From Pseudomonadota bacterium (lineage in GTDB: Bacteria; Pseudomonadota; Alphaproteobacteria; Sphingomonadales; Sphingomonadaceae), in assembly GCA_023436615.1 (NCBI GenBank), contig JAEZIO010000009.1:1-47112 (forward strand): a stretch of DNA of 47,112 nt, written 5' to 3'. Numbering within the stretch: the stretch's first letter is position 1; every line of letters begins with the position of its first letter. Positions 17,178 through 25,083 of this stretch are shown one piece after another. The notes below the pieces were generated by a model that made no database searches, was not told the DNA's origin, and saw only the letters and a list, made by a program, of their open reading frames with translations. Made by a program: the position numbers and the translations under genes.

Positions 17178-17775
17178 GCCACACCTGCTTCTTTGCGGAC
17201 CCGCATTCGACGCCGAGGAATCGGCCGCCAGCCTTCAGAAATTGAGGGAAATCACGCTACCTGACGTCACCAAATATGTGGTCACCGTCAGCAAGTTCGA
17301 TACGCAGGGTTCGGCAAAAACATTCAACGTGGAGGCCGGCGCGGGACACCCTGCCGTGCCCGCGCACCTGCTCACACTGGCGCAATGGGCCGAGTGCCCC
17401 CCGCGTGCGGATCCCCGGTTTCGCGACGGCTATGATCTCTTCTGCCTGCGCAGCATCGTCGAGAGGGAAGATTCGGCGGATTATGCGATCCTTTTGCGGG
17501 ACGCGGCCGACTTGCCGATGCGCTGGCGACACTTGCTGGCCCAGGTAGAGACGCGGTTGTTCCTCACCTTCGGCGCTGCCGACGGCGCTGACGACGCGTC
17601 TTCCCGCAACCTGCTGTTGAACCTGCGTGACAGGCGAATGGCCAGTTTTCTCGATATTGCTCAGGAAATCTTCACGACCGGCGCTGCGTTTGGACTGCCA
17701 GCATATAGCCTGCACGGAGCGTTGACTGCGGCTGCCGAGGCCCTACGCCTTGAGCAGGATATTTCGAGCGCATGA
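17170..17775 (+). CDS. Hypothetical capsule-locus protein
   Basis: 201 residues from TTG 17170, overlapping the stop of the 569-residue gene by eight bases. I recognise no family. The opening (REPHLLLCGPAFDAEESAAS) is strand-turn-helix, and later segments such as RDGYDLFCLRSIVERE, YAILLRDAADLPMRWRHLL and VETRLFLTFGAADGADD are consistent with a soluble alpha/beta protein. No signal peptide or membrane helix is present. Codon use matches its neighbours, and the upstream GGAAGG supports translation. It sits between two poorly characterised capsule proteins. Function is unknown. Confidence 0.6.
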   Translation: MREPHLLLCGPAFDAEESAASLQKLREITLPDVTKYVVTVSKFDTQGSAKTFNVEAGAGHPAVPAHLLTLAQWAECPPRADPRFRDGYDLFCLRSIVEREDSADYAILLRDAADLPMRWRHLLAQVETRLFLTFGAADGADDASSRNLLLNLRDRRMASFLDIAQEIFTTGAAFGLPAYSLHGALTAAAEALRLEQDISSA

Positions 17776-17829
17776 CGCGCCCGCGAGGCCACCGGGCCAG
17801 TTCGATGGCGTAATTGTAACCGGGTAGAA

Positions 17830-19959
17830 ATGTCAGACAAAATCTTCACGAATTTTGATCCTGAGCGCTATCGAGCTGCATATCCCGACGTTGGCCTGAG
17901 CGGGCTCGATCCGACCGCCCATTATCTCCGCTTCGGCAGACTGTTCGGCCGAGACCCCACGGGCGCCGGCGCACCAACGCCCCGGCCGACGCCACCGGAA
18001 GCCCCTCACGTGGATGCCGAGAGCTCCGGGGGCGACGGCTATCCGATCATCGACAAACCGGCGGGATTGCACGCCGGCGAATCCGCCTCGTCGCTCGAGC
18101 CTGGGCAAAAGCAGGGCCCAGCGCCCCGGGTCACTATCGAGGACCTCGCCCGTGGCCCGTTCTCCTCGCCCGAGGCCCAAGAGGAACTTTGTGCGGCGCT
18201 GGCATCCTACGCCCACATGTTCTCGCTCACGTCGCTTGTCGCTCGGCCGAATGCGGGCGATCGGCCACTGTGCGGATCCGCGCGCTTCCAACATGGCGAG
18301 GTTCGAATCGAAAATGCGTGGTTCGTTGACGGGCCCGCGCTGCGGCTTTGGATCAAGGGCGGCAAGGGCGACGCCCCGTCCCACTTCGCGGGCTGGACGG
18401 TCGCTGCCTACCAGGCGAGGCCCGGCGACCCTGCCGATCTTCGGATGGCGGGCGAGCCACTGCGGTTTCCGCCATCGGGTCCCGTCTTCCATGACATCCA
18501 GCTGCTCCATCCGCTGATGCCTTTGATCCTGCTACTGTCCGACGTCGATGGGCTTGTCCATGGCATCGCGCTGCTCCCGTTTCCGTCGCTTCTTTGGTCC
18601 GGCATTCATGCCGCCGAGCTGACCGCCCTCCAGGCTGAGTTCACCCCGATGGATGCGTTCTGGTCGCTTTCCGAAGCCCTGCTTCGCGAGTTTTTGGGGC
18701 ATCCTGAATGGGGGGAGCGTTCGATCGGATCGCTGGGCGTGGTCCAACAGGGCTCTGCGGCCGGGCATGTCCGGATGTCGCCGGAGTTTCGGGACTGGCT
18801 GCAATCCCTGTTTGGGCTGCAGGTCGATTCCGCACAAGACGCCGCGGCGGGGCTGTGTCTGACGCTGCCCGACGACAGCGTGCCGACCATCAGCGCGCTC
18901 GTTTCGCGCCGGCTCGACGTCGGACGAGCGGCCTCAGCCGTCGGTCCGTTCCTGATAGCCGAGTCCCCCGACAACCGGCCGCGGTGGTCGGTATCCTTGC
19001 CGGCAGGGTGCGACAGCGGGACAAGCGCCCCGACGTTGGCGGCCACGAAGTCGGATCCGGCTGCCAAGAAATTGCCGCCCAAGGCCAATCCCGTTCATCT
19101 CGCGATCGCCTTGCGCGAGGCGGGTGCAGCGGACGCGATAGCGGCGCAAGGACCCATGCCAGAGGAGGCCCCAGAGGCGGCCTCTCAAGCCGGGCCGCTC
19201 ACGGTCATCCTGGAAGCTACTGACGCAGTTCGAACGGAGGGAGCGCTGCGCGCTTTGCGACGTGCGGCCGGCGATGATGCCGATCTCGAGCTGCTCGTTC
19301 GTTTCTCCGAGCGCGGGGACGAGGTGCCGGAGGTTCTCGACGATCTCGCAGGAGCCGATGGCTGGGCAGAAATCCCGGCGTCGAGGGATTTGCGCAGCAT
19401 CGCTCGGGACGCCCGCCACGAAATCCTGCTGACGATCAGCGATCTTGTGACGCTGCACGACTACCGCGCCGTCCCGCTGCTGTGCGCGATTCTGCGGTCA
19501 AACGAGTCGGTTGCCTCGTCGAGCTGCGTCCTCGTCCAGGAACGCGTGATCAAGAAGGAGGTCATCACCGAGCAGGCGAGCGGCGGCCTGTTTCCTGCGG
19601 GCGTCTCGTTCACGAGCTCGCCAAGGCTCAATTTCCACGAGCCTGACGTGCTTCAGGCACTTCGCGGAATGACATATCCCGTGGTGGCGAACAGGCTGCT
19701 ACTGACGGCGTGGAGAGCGCCGGCGCTGGCGGAGCTGCCGCCTCCGCGCGGTCCCGTTCCGGCAACCGCAGCCGATATCCGGATCGGCCTCGACCTGCTC
19801 GACGCCGGTTACCGCAATCTCTGCACGACGAAGGTCAGCGGCCATCTGTCGCGCCCCTATCGGCGGCGTGAGCTGATCGACCCCGTGGGCGGCTCATACG
19901 CCGACCCTGAAAGGTGGCAGCATATTTTCGATCAAGTTACGCTTTTGCGCGAATTGTGA
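17830..19959 (+). CDS. Large capsule-locus protein with N-terminal PDV/HY repeat and GT-like C-terminus
   Basis: 709 residues, ATG 17830. The first ~42 residues (FDPERYRAAYPDVGLSGLDP, then AHYLRFGRLFGRDP) are one copy of a short motif (F-x2-x-x-Y-x4-PDV ... HY ... G ... GRDP) common at the ends of bacterial polysaccharide glycosyltransferases. A Pro/Ala/Gly linker follows, then ~300 residues I cannot assign, with DIQLLHPLMPLILLLSDVDG. The C-terminal third (from ~450: LTVILEATDAVRTEGALRAL) resembles a GT2-type strand order and is paralogous to the 1-1035 product, sharing TLHDYRAVPLL and MTYPV. No DxD motif is certain. The stop overlaps the ATG of the KpsS-like gene by one base, so the pair is probably coupled. 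Confidence 0.65.
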   Translation: MSDKIFTNFDPERYRAAYPDVGLSGLDPTAHYLRFGRLFGRDPTGAGAPTPRPTPPEAPHVDAESSGGDGYPIIDKPAGLHAGESASSLEPGQKQGPAPRVTIEDLARGPFSSPEAQEELCAALASYAHMFSLTSLVARPNAGDRPLCGSARFQHGEVRIENAWFVDGPALRLWIKGGKGDAPSHFAGWTVAAYQARPGDPADLRMAGEPLRFPPSGPVFHDIQLLHPLMPLILLLSDVDGLVHGIALLPFPSLLWSGIHAAELTALQAEFTPMDAFWSLSEALLREFLGHPEWGERSIGSLGVVQQGSAAGHVRMSPEFRDWLQSLFGLQVDSAQDAAAGLCLTLPDDSVPTISALVSRRLDVGRAASAVGPFLIAESPDNRPRWSVSLPAGCDSGTSAPTLAATKSDPAAKKLPPKANPVHLAIALREAGAADAIAAQGPMPEEAPEAASQAGPLTVILEATDAVRTEGALRALRRAAGDDADLELLVRFSERGDEVPEVLDDLAGADGWAEIPASRDLRSIARDARHEILLTISDLVTLHDYRAVPLLCAILRSNESVASSSCVLVQERVIKKEVITEQASGGLFPAGVSFTSSPRLNFHEPDVLQALRGMTYPVVANRLLLTAWRAPALAELPPPRGPVPATAADIRIGLDLLDAGYRNLCTTKVSGHLSRPYRRRELIDPVGGSYADPERWQHIFDQVTLLREL

Positions 19960-21242
19960 TGGTGGCGCGCATCCGCGGAGACGGCGCCTCGACGGTCGGG
20001 CGCGAACGTGCAGGCAAGGGCAAGACGGTCTTCTTCGTCTTCAACCTTCTTCAAGACGTGAACATCGTTCGCGGCCTGGTCTACCTGACGGCGCGCGAGA
20101 CAGGCGCAGCTATCGCATTCCTCGTTTCGGAAGCTTTCCTGAAGCGCGATGGGCGCCGAATTTGGCAGGGCGTGATCGCAGCCATGGCGGCCGACGTTGG
20201 CGCTACTCTTTACCTCTTTGCCGACTCAAGACAGGCGCAAGCCGTACTCGGCGACGGTAGCGGGATCATTTTCGCCGCGAGCGAGTCCACGCTGCCCGCC
20301 CACGGCGAAACAGCCGAGGTATTTCGAGTTGCTCCAGCGGGATATCTGCGGATCACCCTGCAGCACGGCCTGGAGTGCGTGGGCTTCGCTCAAAGCAGAG
20401 AGCACTCGATCCGGCATGGCCGAAACGTTGGCTTCAACGCAGACATAATCTGTTCGTGGTTCGAAGAGGGCAAACTTACTTCGCTTGCCGCTTCCCAACG
20501 CTCAAAGGTTTACGTTTCAGGGCCGCCCACGCAGCTCCAGGCTCGCAAGCGACCGCCGGACCACCCGCCGACCGCCGGCGGGCTGGTCTGCGAAAACCTC
20601 CATTCTGTTCGGCTCGGCGTCTCGGGCGAAAACAGAACGTCCTTCGCGCAGACATTCCTGTCGTTCTGCGAGCGGATGTCCGAGCGCCATGAGCCGGTGA
20701 CGCTTCGCCCGCACCCCGGCGGCCAATATCTGCTGAAGAATCGGCTGGAGCTCCCGGACAACGTCGTCATCAATAATCTTCCAAGCTTCGACGTAGATTT
20801 ACCGGCCTACGCCTACGGCGTCTCACCGCCTTCAAGCGTCATCCTGGACATGGTCCTGGCGCGAATCCCCGTTGCGGTATGGCGTGATCCCGCAGGCACC
20901 ATGGACCTCAGCAATTACGCGGGGCTTGCGGTGGTCAGCACCCTGGATGAGTGGCTGCAGTTCGAGCGCGATGCACGGGTCCGCCGCGAAGACTTCCTGG
21001 AACGCCAGGACGCTTTCCTGAACAGTCTCGGGATGCCGACCCAGCCCGCGGACGTATATCGCCGCCTTGCGCGCTTGATCGTTGCCGGGCTCGAGGGAAC
21101 ACCGCCGCCTTGCGAGCGCGCTTCGGAGACGGCGGCCGACCATATCGCAAAGGTGGAGGCATGGCTGTCGAATGCCAGGCCGGAGCGGCTGGTCCGCCGC
21201 GCCACGCTCAGTGAGAACAGGCTGGTCGATGTCGGCTGGTAG
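19959..21242 (+). CDS. KpsS-like GT-B capsule protein (paralog of N-terminal half of 2525-4768 product)
   Basis: 427 residues from ATG 19959, which shares a base with the upstream TGA. It aligns by eye along its length with residues 1 to ~365 of the 2525-4768 product. Shared motifs are QDVNI near the start, TLQHGLECVGF, LTSLAASQRSKVYVSGP, GLVCENLHSVR, LRPHPGGQ (about residue 249), KNRLELPDNVVINN and SPPSSVILDMVLARIPVAVW. The RPHPGGQ and PPSS motifs suggest a KpsS/polysialyltransferase-like GT-B fold. Unlike its paralog it lacks the C-terminal GT4 module. Its partner is the 709-residue upstream protein. It converges on the leftward oxygenase gene with a 13-base gap. Sugar donor and acceptor are unknown. 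Confidence 0.7.
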   Translation: MVARIRGDGASTVGRERAGKGKTVFFVFNLLQDVNIVRGLVYLTARETGAAIAFLVSEAFLKRDGRRIWQGVIAAMAADVGATLYLFADSRQAQAVLGDGSGIIFAASESTLPAHGETAEVFRVAPAGYLRITLQHGLECVGFAQSREHSIRHGRNVGFNADIICSWFEEGKLTSLAASQRSKVYVSGPPTQLQARKRPPDHPPTAGGLVCENLHSVRLGVSGENRTSFAQTFLSFCERMSERHEPVTLRPHPGGQYLLKNRLELPDNVVINNLPSFDVDLPAYAYGVSPPSSVILDMVLARIPVAVWRDPAGTMDLSNYAGLAVVSTLDEWLQFERDARVRREDFLERQDAFLNSLGMPTQPADVYRRLARLIVAGLEGTPPPCERASETAADHIAKVEAWLSNARPERLVRRATLSENRLVDVGW

Positions 21243-21255
21243 GAAGGCCGGCGAT

Positions 21256-22164
21256 TTAGGCGGCCACGGCCGCACCGCTCATTTCGCGATGGATTTCCTC
21301 GATCCGGGCGTTGAAACGGTTGTCGGGCTTGGCCATCGACGAGACTTCCACAAACCACATGTATACGAGCGCGGCCTCGCCATAATAAATCTGGTGCGAA
21401 AGCAGCCGCGATTCACCTAACCAGACCTCGCCTGGGTCGAAAGCGATCCGGTGTCTCGGCTGGTTGTCCATCCAGGTTTTCCTGGTTCCCCCGAGGACGG
21501 AGCCGGTCACGAAATCCAGCATGAGGTTCGGATCCTTGCCGGCGAAGCGGGCGAGATCATATTCCACATAATGATCGCGGAGCCATTCCGTGATCCGGTG
21601 GCTGACGTTCCAAATCCGCGGCCGAGTATCGAGGTTGGCGAAGACGCGCGCCTGATGGAAGTCGTCATCAATACTGTGATTGTCCCAGTGAAGATTTTCA
21701 AAGAGCGTGGTGGTCAGGCGGACGCTCGGGACGAAGCGGAACGGGCGATAATCCGGAAAGCAGGTTTCGAAAATGCGAAGCGCCTCATCGTGTGATTGGC
21801 GCAACGCGCGAGCGGCGCGCTCGAAGGTTTCCCGGTCGCTTCCGCACAACACGTCATAGATCGCCTGGCGGACAGGGTCGGGAAAGGCGAGCGTCTTGCC
21901 CGCCTTCGCCGGCGGCTTGCCCTCGAAGAAGGACAAGGCAGTCATCTTCTTCAGTTTCCGGCGCAGACCCGGATCCTCGATGGAATCCGTCGACTTGGAC
22001 AGCGCTGCCAGAGCTCCGAAATCGAAGTCGAGACGGTAATCCTTGAGGAGGATCAAATGCCCCTCCTCGAACAGATCAGCGACGCCGCCCCTCGCCGCAA
22101 TATCGGCAAGCGGCATCTCGAGGATGTAATCTTCAACGTCGGGGTGTCGGTCGATCAGAGCCAT
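21256..22164 (-). CDS. Kdo-hydroxylase-like 2-oxoglutarate/Fe(II) oxygenase, second copy
   Basis: 302 residues, ATG start. The putative metal triad is H159-x-D161 in NLHWDNHSIDDDFHQAR and H257 in LLSHQIYYGE. RPRIWNVSHR and HRIAFDPGEVWLG correspond to segments of the 10834-11652 product, with which it shares an overall plan but only modest identity. It has a longer N-terminal half than that copy and lacks its cysteine cluster. It lies 54 bases downstream of kpsT on the same strand, so it is probably the last gene of the export operon, tying the oxidation step to export or linker synthesis. Family assignment rests on motifs only. Confidence 0.65.
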   Translation of the reverse strand: MALIDRHPDVEDYILEMPLADIAARGGVADLFEEGHLILLKDYRLDFDFGALAALSKSTDSIEDPGLRRKLKKMTALSFFEGKPPAKAGKTLAFPDPVRQAIYDVLCGSDRETFERAARALRQSHDEALRIFETCFPDYRPFRFVPSVRLTTTLFENLHWDNHSIDDDFHQARVFANLDTRPRIWNVSHRITEWLRDHYVEYDLARFAGKDPNLMLDFVTGSVLGGTRKTWMDNQPRHRIAFDPGEVWLGESRLLSHQIYYGEAALVYMWFVEVSSMAKPDNRFNARIEEIHREMSGAAVAA

Positions 22165-22218
22165 GGGGTTGCAACAACTTCTCTAGTTTCGTGGATTCAT
22201 GGACGCCATCAGCGGCCC

Positions 22219-22911
22219 TCACATTTCGGCGACCATCTGCTCTTTGGATTCGAAGCCTTCCCCCAGGAGCTCCTTGTACTGGAAATACACTTCCTCGAAC
22301 TCATCATGCTCCTCGATCGCTCCGTCGCGGAAGAGCAGGAAACGATCGCAGTTGCCCTTCAGATAGCGGTGACTGTGCGAAACGATCAGCATCGCCTTGT
22401 CACGCCGTTTCTCGAACAGCTCGACCCTGCACCGCTCGCGGAACCGAGCATCGCCGACGGCGAGCACCTCGTCGATCAGGTAGCAATCGAAATCGATCGT
22501 CATCGAGATCGCGAAGGCCAGGCGCGCGCGCATGCCCGAAGAGTAAGTGGCGACCGGCTCGTTGATGTAGATCCCGAGTTCCGAAAAATCCTTCACGAAT
22601 TGAAAGCGAGGCTCGAAGTCGACGCCGTATATCCGGCAGATGAAGCGGACATTGTCCGCGCCGGTGAGCGAGCCCTGGAACCCCCCGGAGAATGCCAAGG
22701 GCCAGGAGACCGACATGTTACGCTCGATGGTTCCAAGCGTCGGCGGTTCAGCGCCGCTGATCAGGCGGATTAGGGTCGATTTGCCGGCGCCGTTGCGGCC
22801 GAGGATGCCGACGCGCTGACCCGGGTATATCGTCAAGTTGACGTTGTTGAGCACCCGTCGCGGCCCGGCCTTCGTAGGGTAGTCCTTGCAGACGTTGGTG
22901 AGGCGGATCAT
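22219..22911 (-). CDS. kpsT: Capsule ABC transporter ATP-binding subunit
   Basis: 230 residues starting at MIRLTNVCKDYPTK; an upstream in-frame extension is rejected because ATG 22911 overlaps the kpsM stop in the usual ATGA way. Walker A is GRNGAGKST, the ABC signature region reads TYSSGMRARLAFAIS, Walker B is CYLIDEVLAVGD, and the switch His is in IVSHSH. This is the KpsT/CtrD/Wzt-short type, without a C-terminal carbohydrate-binding extension, so chain selection is unlikely to depend on a Wzt-like domain. With KpsM it forms the inner-membrane exporter of lipid-linked capsule. Confidence 0.95.
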   Translation of the reverse strand: MIRLTNVCKDYPTKAGPRRVLNNVNLTIYPGQRVGILGRNGAGKSTLIRLISGAEPPTLGTIERNMSVSWPLAFSGGFQGSLTGADNVRFICRIYGVDFEPRFQFVKDFSELGIYINEPVATYSSGMRARLAFAISMTIDFDCYLIDEVLAVGDARFRERCRVELFEKRRDKAMLIVSHSHRYLKGNCDRFLLFRDGAIEEHDEFEEVYFQYKELLGEGFESKEQMVAEM

Positions 22912-23723
22912 TCTTCGCTCGTGTCGCTGCCGACTTGCCGGACGAGGCTGAAGCCGACCAGCGTCAGCACCGTGTTGCAAGAAATCAGATATCCAAGATC
23001 ATAGTGCGCCCGCATGGCGGACCCGAACCAGCCTTCGCGAATATATTCGACGGCATTGATGATGGGGTTCCAGAGGATCACGTCCTGCATTGCCGGCGGC
23101 AGCGCGTCCACGATGAAGGCGACGCCCGAAACCGCCATGAGGATGTAGGAGAACGGCGACCATATCCGGCCGACTACTTCCGCTTTTTCGGAAAGGCCGC
23201 CTATCGTCATCGCGAGCGCGGCGGAGAGCCATGCGAGCAAAAGCCATCCGCCCAGCACTTGCATGACGTCCTCGGGCAAAGTGACCCAGTCGATGGCGAA
23301 AAATGCCAGTGTCAACACGGCCAGCGCTGTCGTGATCGCCAGCATCTCCAGCACGATGCGGGCCATGAAAATATCGGTGATGGTGACCTGTCGATGGAAC
23401 AGGAGCGACTTGTTCGACCGTACGGCGCCGATGCATCGCGAGACGGTGTTCCGCCACAGGAGCAGCGACGAATATCCGGTGATCGCAAAAGCCACGATAG
23501 GGATGTTGGAGATGTGGACGCCACGGATGCTCGTCCATACGAACGTGATGACGACGATGAACGCGGCGGGTTCGACGAAAAGCCACAGGAAGCCGATGTT
23601 GTTCCGGCCGTAGCGGGTCAGCAGCTCGCGGATCAGCAATGCCCCGATTACGCGGCGATTGATCTCCCAGGACGAACTCCGAAGAAGCGCGCCGGATGCC
23701 GGCGTGGAACTGCTATTGCGCAT
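22908..23723 (-). CDS. kpsM: Capsule ABC transporter permease subunit
   Basis: 271 residues of the ABC-2 permease type. About six hydrophobic segments are visible, for example FLWLFVEPAAFIVVITFVW, IPIVAFAITGYSSLLLW, WLLLAWLSAALAMTIGGL and YILMAVSGVAFIVDALP. The segment LLTRYGRNNIGFLW before the first membrane span is typical of KpsM/CtrC/Wzm proteins. Its start overlaps the kpsE stop by 11 bases and its stop overlaps the kpsT start. It transports the completed polysaccharide across the inner membrane together with KpsT, handing it to KpsE. Confidence 0.93.
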   Translation of the reverse strand: MRNSSSTPASGALLRSSSWEINRRVIGALLIRELLTRYGRNNIGFLWLFVEPAAFIVVITFVWTSIRGVHISNIPIVAFAITGYSSLLLWRNTVSRCIGAVRSNKSLLFHRQVTITDIFMARIVLEMLAITTALAVLTLAFFAIDWVTLPEDVMQVLGGWLLLAWLSAALAMTIGGLSEKAEVVGRIWSPFSYILMAVSGVAFIVDALPPAMQDVILWNPIINAVEYIREGWFGSAMRAHYDLGYLISCNTVLTLVGFSLVRQVGSDTSEE

Positions 23724-24897
23724 GCTCTCGAATGCCGGCCAGCAGCATTCTTAGGATACCGTAGGCGAGCAGGCTAAGTGCCAGCGTCGCGAAAATTCCT
23801 CGCGTGCGCCGCGGCTCCATGGGGGCGTCCGGCAAGTTCGGCTCGACGATGCGTTCGACGTAAGCCTGCTTACGCTGCGCTTCGCTCCGGGCCTGCTCGA
23901 GTGACGCGAGCGATGCCGTCAACTGCTTCTGCGCAAATTCGTTTTCGAGCATCAGCCGCTCGTATTGGACGGCGCTCTGGCTGAGCGAACGGCGATTTCC
24001 GGTGATCTGGCCCAATTGAATCCCGATCTCGCGCTGCATTGCTGCAATCTGTGTGCGAACGACCGGAATGCGCGGGTTTCGTGGCGCATATTGGAGAAGC
24101 TGGGTCAGCTCGGTTTTTGAAGCGATCAACCCGTCCTGCAGCTTGGAAACCATCTGCATCTGGGCTTCCGCCTGCTTTTCCGGATCGATCACGCCCGAGC
24201 GGTTGCGATAAGCGGCCAGGGCGACTGCGGCCGACCGCGCCTGTGCCTTCGCCTCGGCGACCTCGTTCAGGGAATAGCGGACGACGTCTTGCCGGCCACG
24301 CTCGTTGAGCTGATTGACCGTGCGCTCGGACATGTCGAGCAGCTGACGGTTGAATTGCCAGGCGTCTCGAGGAGCGAATGCCCGCACCGTCAAAGTCGTG
24401 ATGGAAGTGGTCGCGTCGTTCTTCAGAGCGACTTTCTTTTTGAAATATTCGTAGAGATCCTCGAACGAATCGTTCAGCCCGAACGGTGCGAACCGTTCCA
24501 GAACGAAGATCTCGGGACGCGTGTAAGCCCGCTCGAACGCCTTGTCCCGATTAAGGGCCCGGAGAGCATCCCGCGAATTAGCGAAAGACTGCGCCGCATA
24601 GACCTCTTCCTGGCCGCTCGAAAAACCCGCCGTCTGCAAGATAACTCCAAGTCCGGACGCGGTCGGCTTTTCCGGACTGCGGACGACAAACTTTGATTCG
24701 GATATGTAAACGTCGGAGGCCAGAAAGCCGAAGTATAGAATAGCCGTGATGACAGGCAGGACGACGACAGCGAAAAAGAGCTTGTCAGGCCTCCACAGCC
24801 TCTTGGTTCTCACGGCAGACACGCGCGTCTGCTCGTCATTCGGCTCCGTGGCCGCGCTCGCGGGACTGATTGGGAGGACTTCCATGGGCCTTGTCAT
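23713..24897 (-). CDS. kpsE: Capsule export inner-membrane/periplasmic protein (PCP-3 family)
   Basis: 394 residues, ATG 24897 (ATG 24885 possible). Topology is that of KpsE/CtrB: a cytoplasmic N-terminus, a first membrane span around residues 38-60 (FFAVVVLPVITAILYFGFLA), a large periplasmic region with SESKFVVRSPEKP, a long coiled-coil stretch (~215-340, Gln/Glu/Ala/Arg-rich), and a C-terminal span (GIFATLALSLLAYGILRMLL). It bridges the ABC exporter to the outer-membrane polysaccharide exporter. It is first gene of the leftward operon kpsE-kpsM-kpsT-oxygenase and is divergent from kpsD. Confidence 0.93.
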   Translation of the reverse strand: MTRPMEVLPISPASAATEPNDEQTRVSAVRTKRLWRPDKLFFAVVVLPVITAILYFGFLASDVYISESKFVVRSPEKPTASGLGVILQTAGFSSGQEEVYAAQSFANSRDALRALNRDKAFERAYTRPEIFVLERFAPFGLNDSFEDLYEYFKKKVALKNDATTSITTLTVRAFAPRDAWQFNRQLLDMSERTVNQLNERGRQDVVRYSLNEVAEAKAQARSAAVALAAYRNRSGVIDPEKQAEAQMQMVSKLQDGLIASKTELTQLLQYAPRNPRIPVVRTQIAAMQREIGIQLGQITGNRRSLSQSAVQYERLMLENEFAQKQLTASLASLEQARSEAQRKQAYVERIVEPNLPDAPMEPRRTRGIFATLALSLLAYGILRMLLAGIREHAQ

Positions 24898-25083
24898 GCT
24901 CGGGAAATAACGGGGTGCGCCTCTTCAGGGTAGCCTAGTGAACCCCGGTTGAACACTGTAATGCGCGCTCTGCCTCGCGCATGCGCCGTTGACAAGCGCC
25001 TAGGAACGAGCGGCGTTCACGATTGAGCAATGGGCGCAAGCCCTTTAAGGGCCACCAAAATTCGGGCGAATGAGGGGTGAAGA
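24898..25083 (+). promoter_or_regulatory. Divergent kpsE/kpsD control region
   Basis: 186 bases separating the head-to-head export genes; promoters for both directions should lie here. A TTGACA occurs at 24989-24994 on the plus strand, but no convincing -10 element stands 16-18 bases downstream, so I do not call a promoter. The segment 24961-24987 is rich in alternating GC (GCGCGC, GCGCATGCGC), including the palindrome GCGCATGCGC at 24977-24986, a possible protein-binding site. No transcription-factor site could be identified. Confidence 0.4.
25072..25077 (+). promoter_or_regulatory. Ribosome-binding site for kpsD-like gene
   Basis: GAGGGG with a 6-base spacer to GTG at 25084. It favours GTG 25084 over the downstream ATG 25123, which lacks a comparable site although it would give a compact lipoprotein signal. 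Confidence 0.55.

Noticed and set aside
24989..24994. TTGACA as a -35 element for kpsD
   Set aside because: No credible -10 hexamer 16-18 bases downstream, so no promoter is called.
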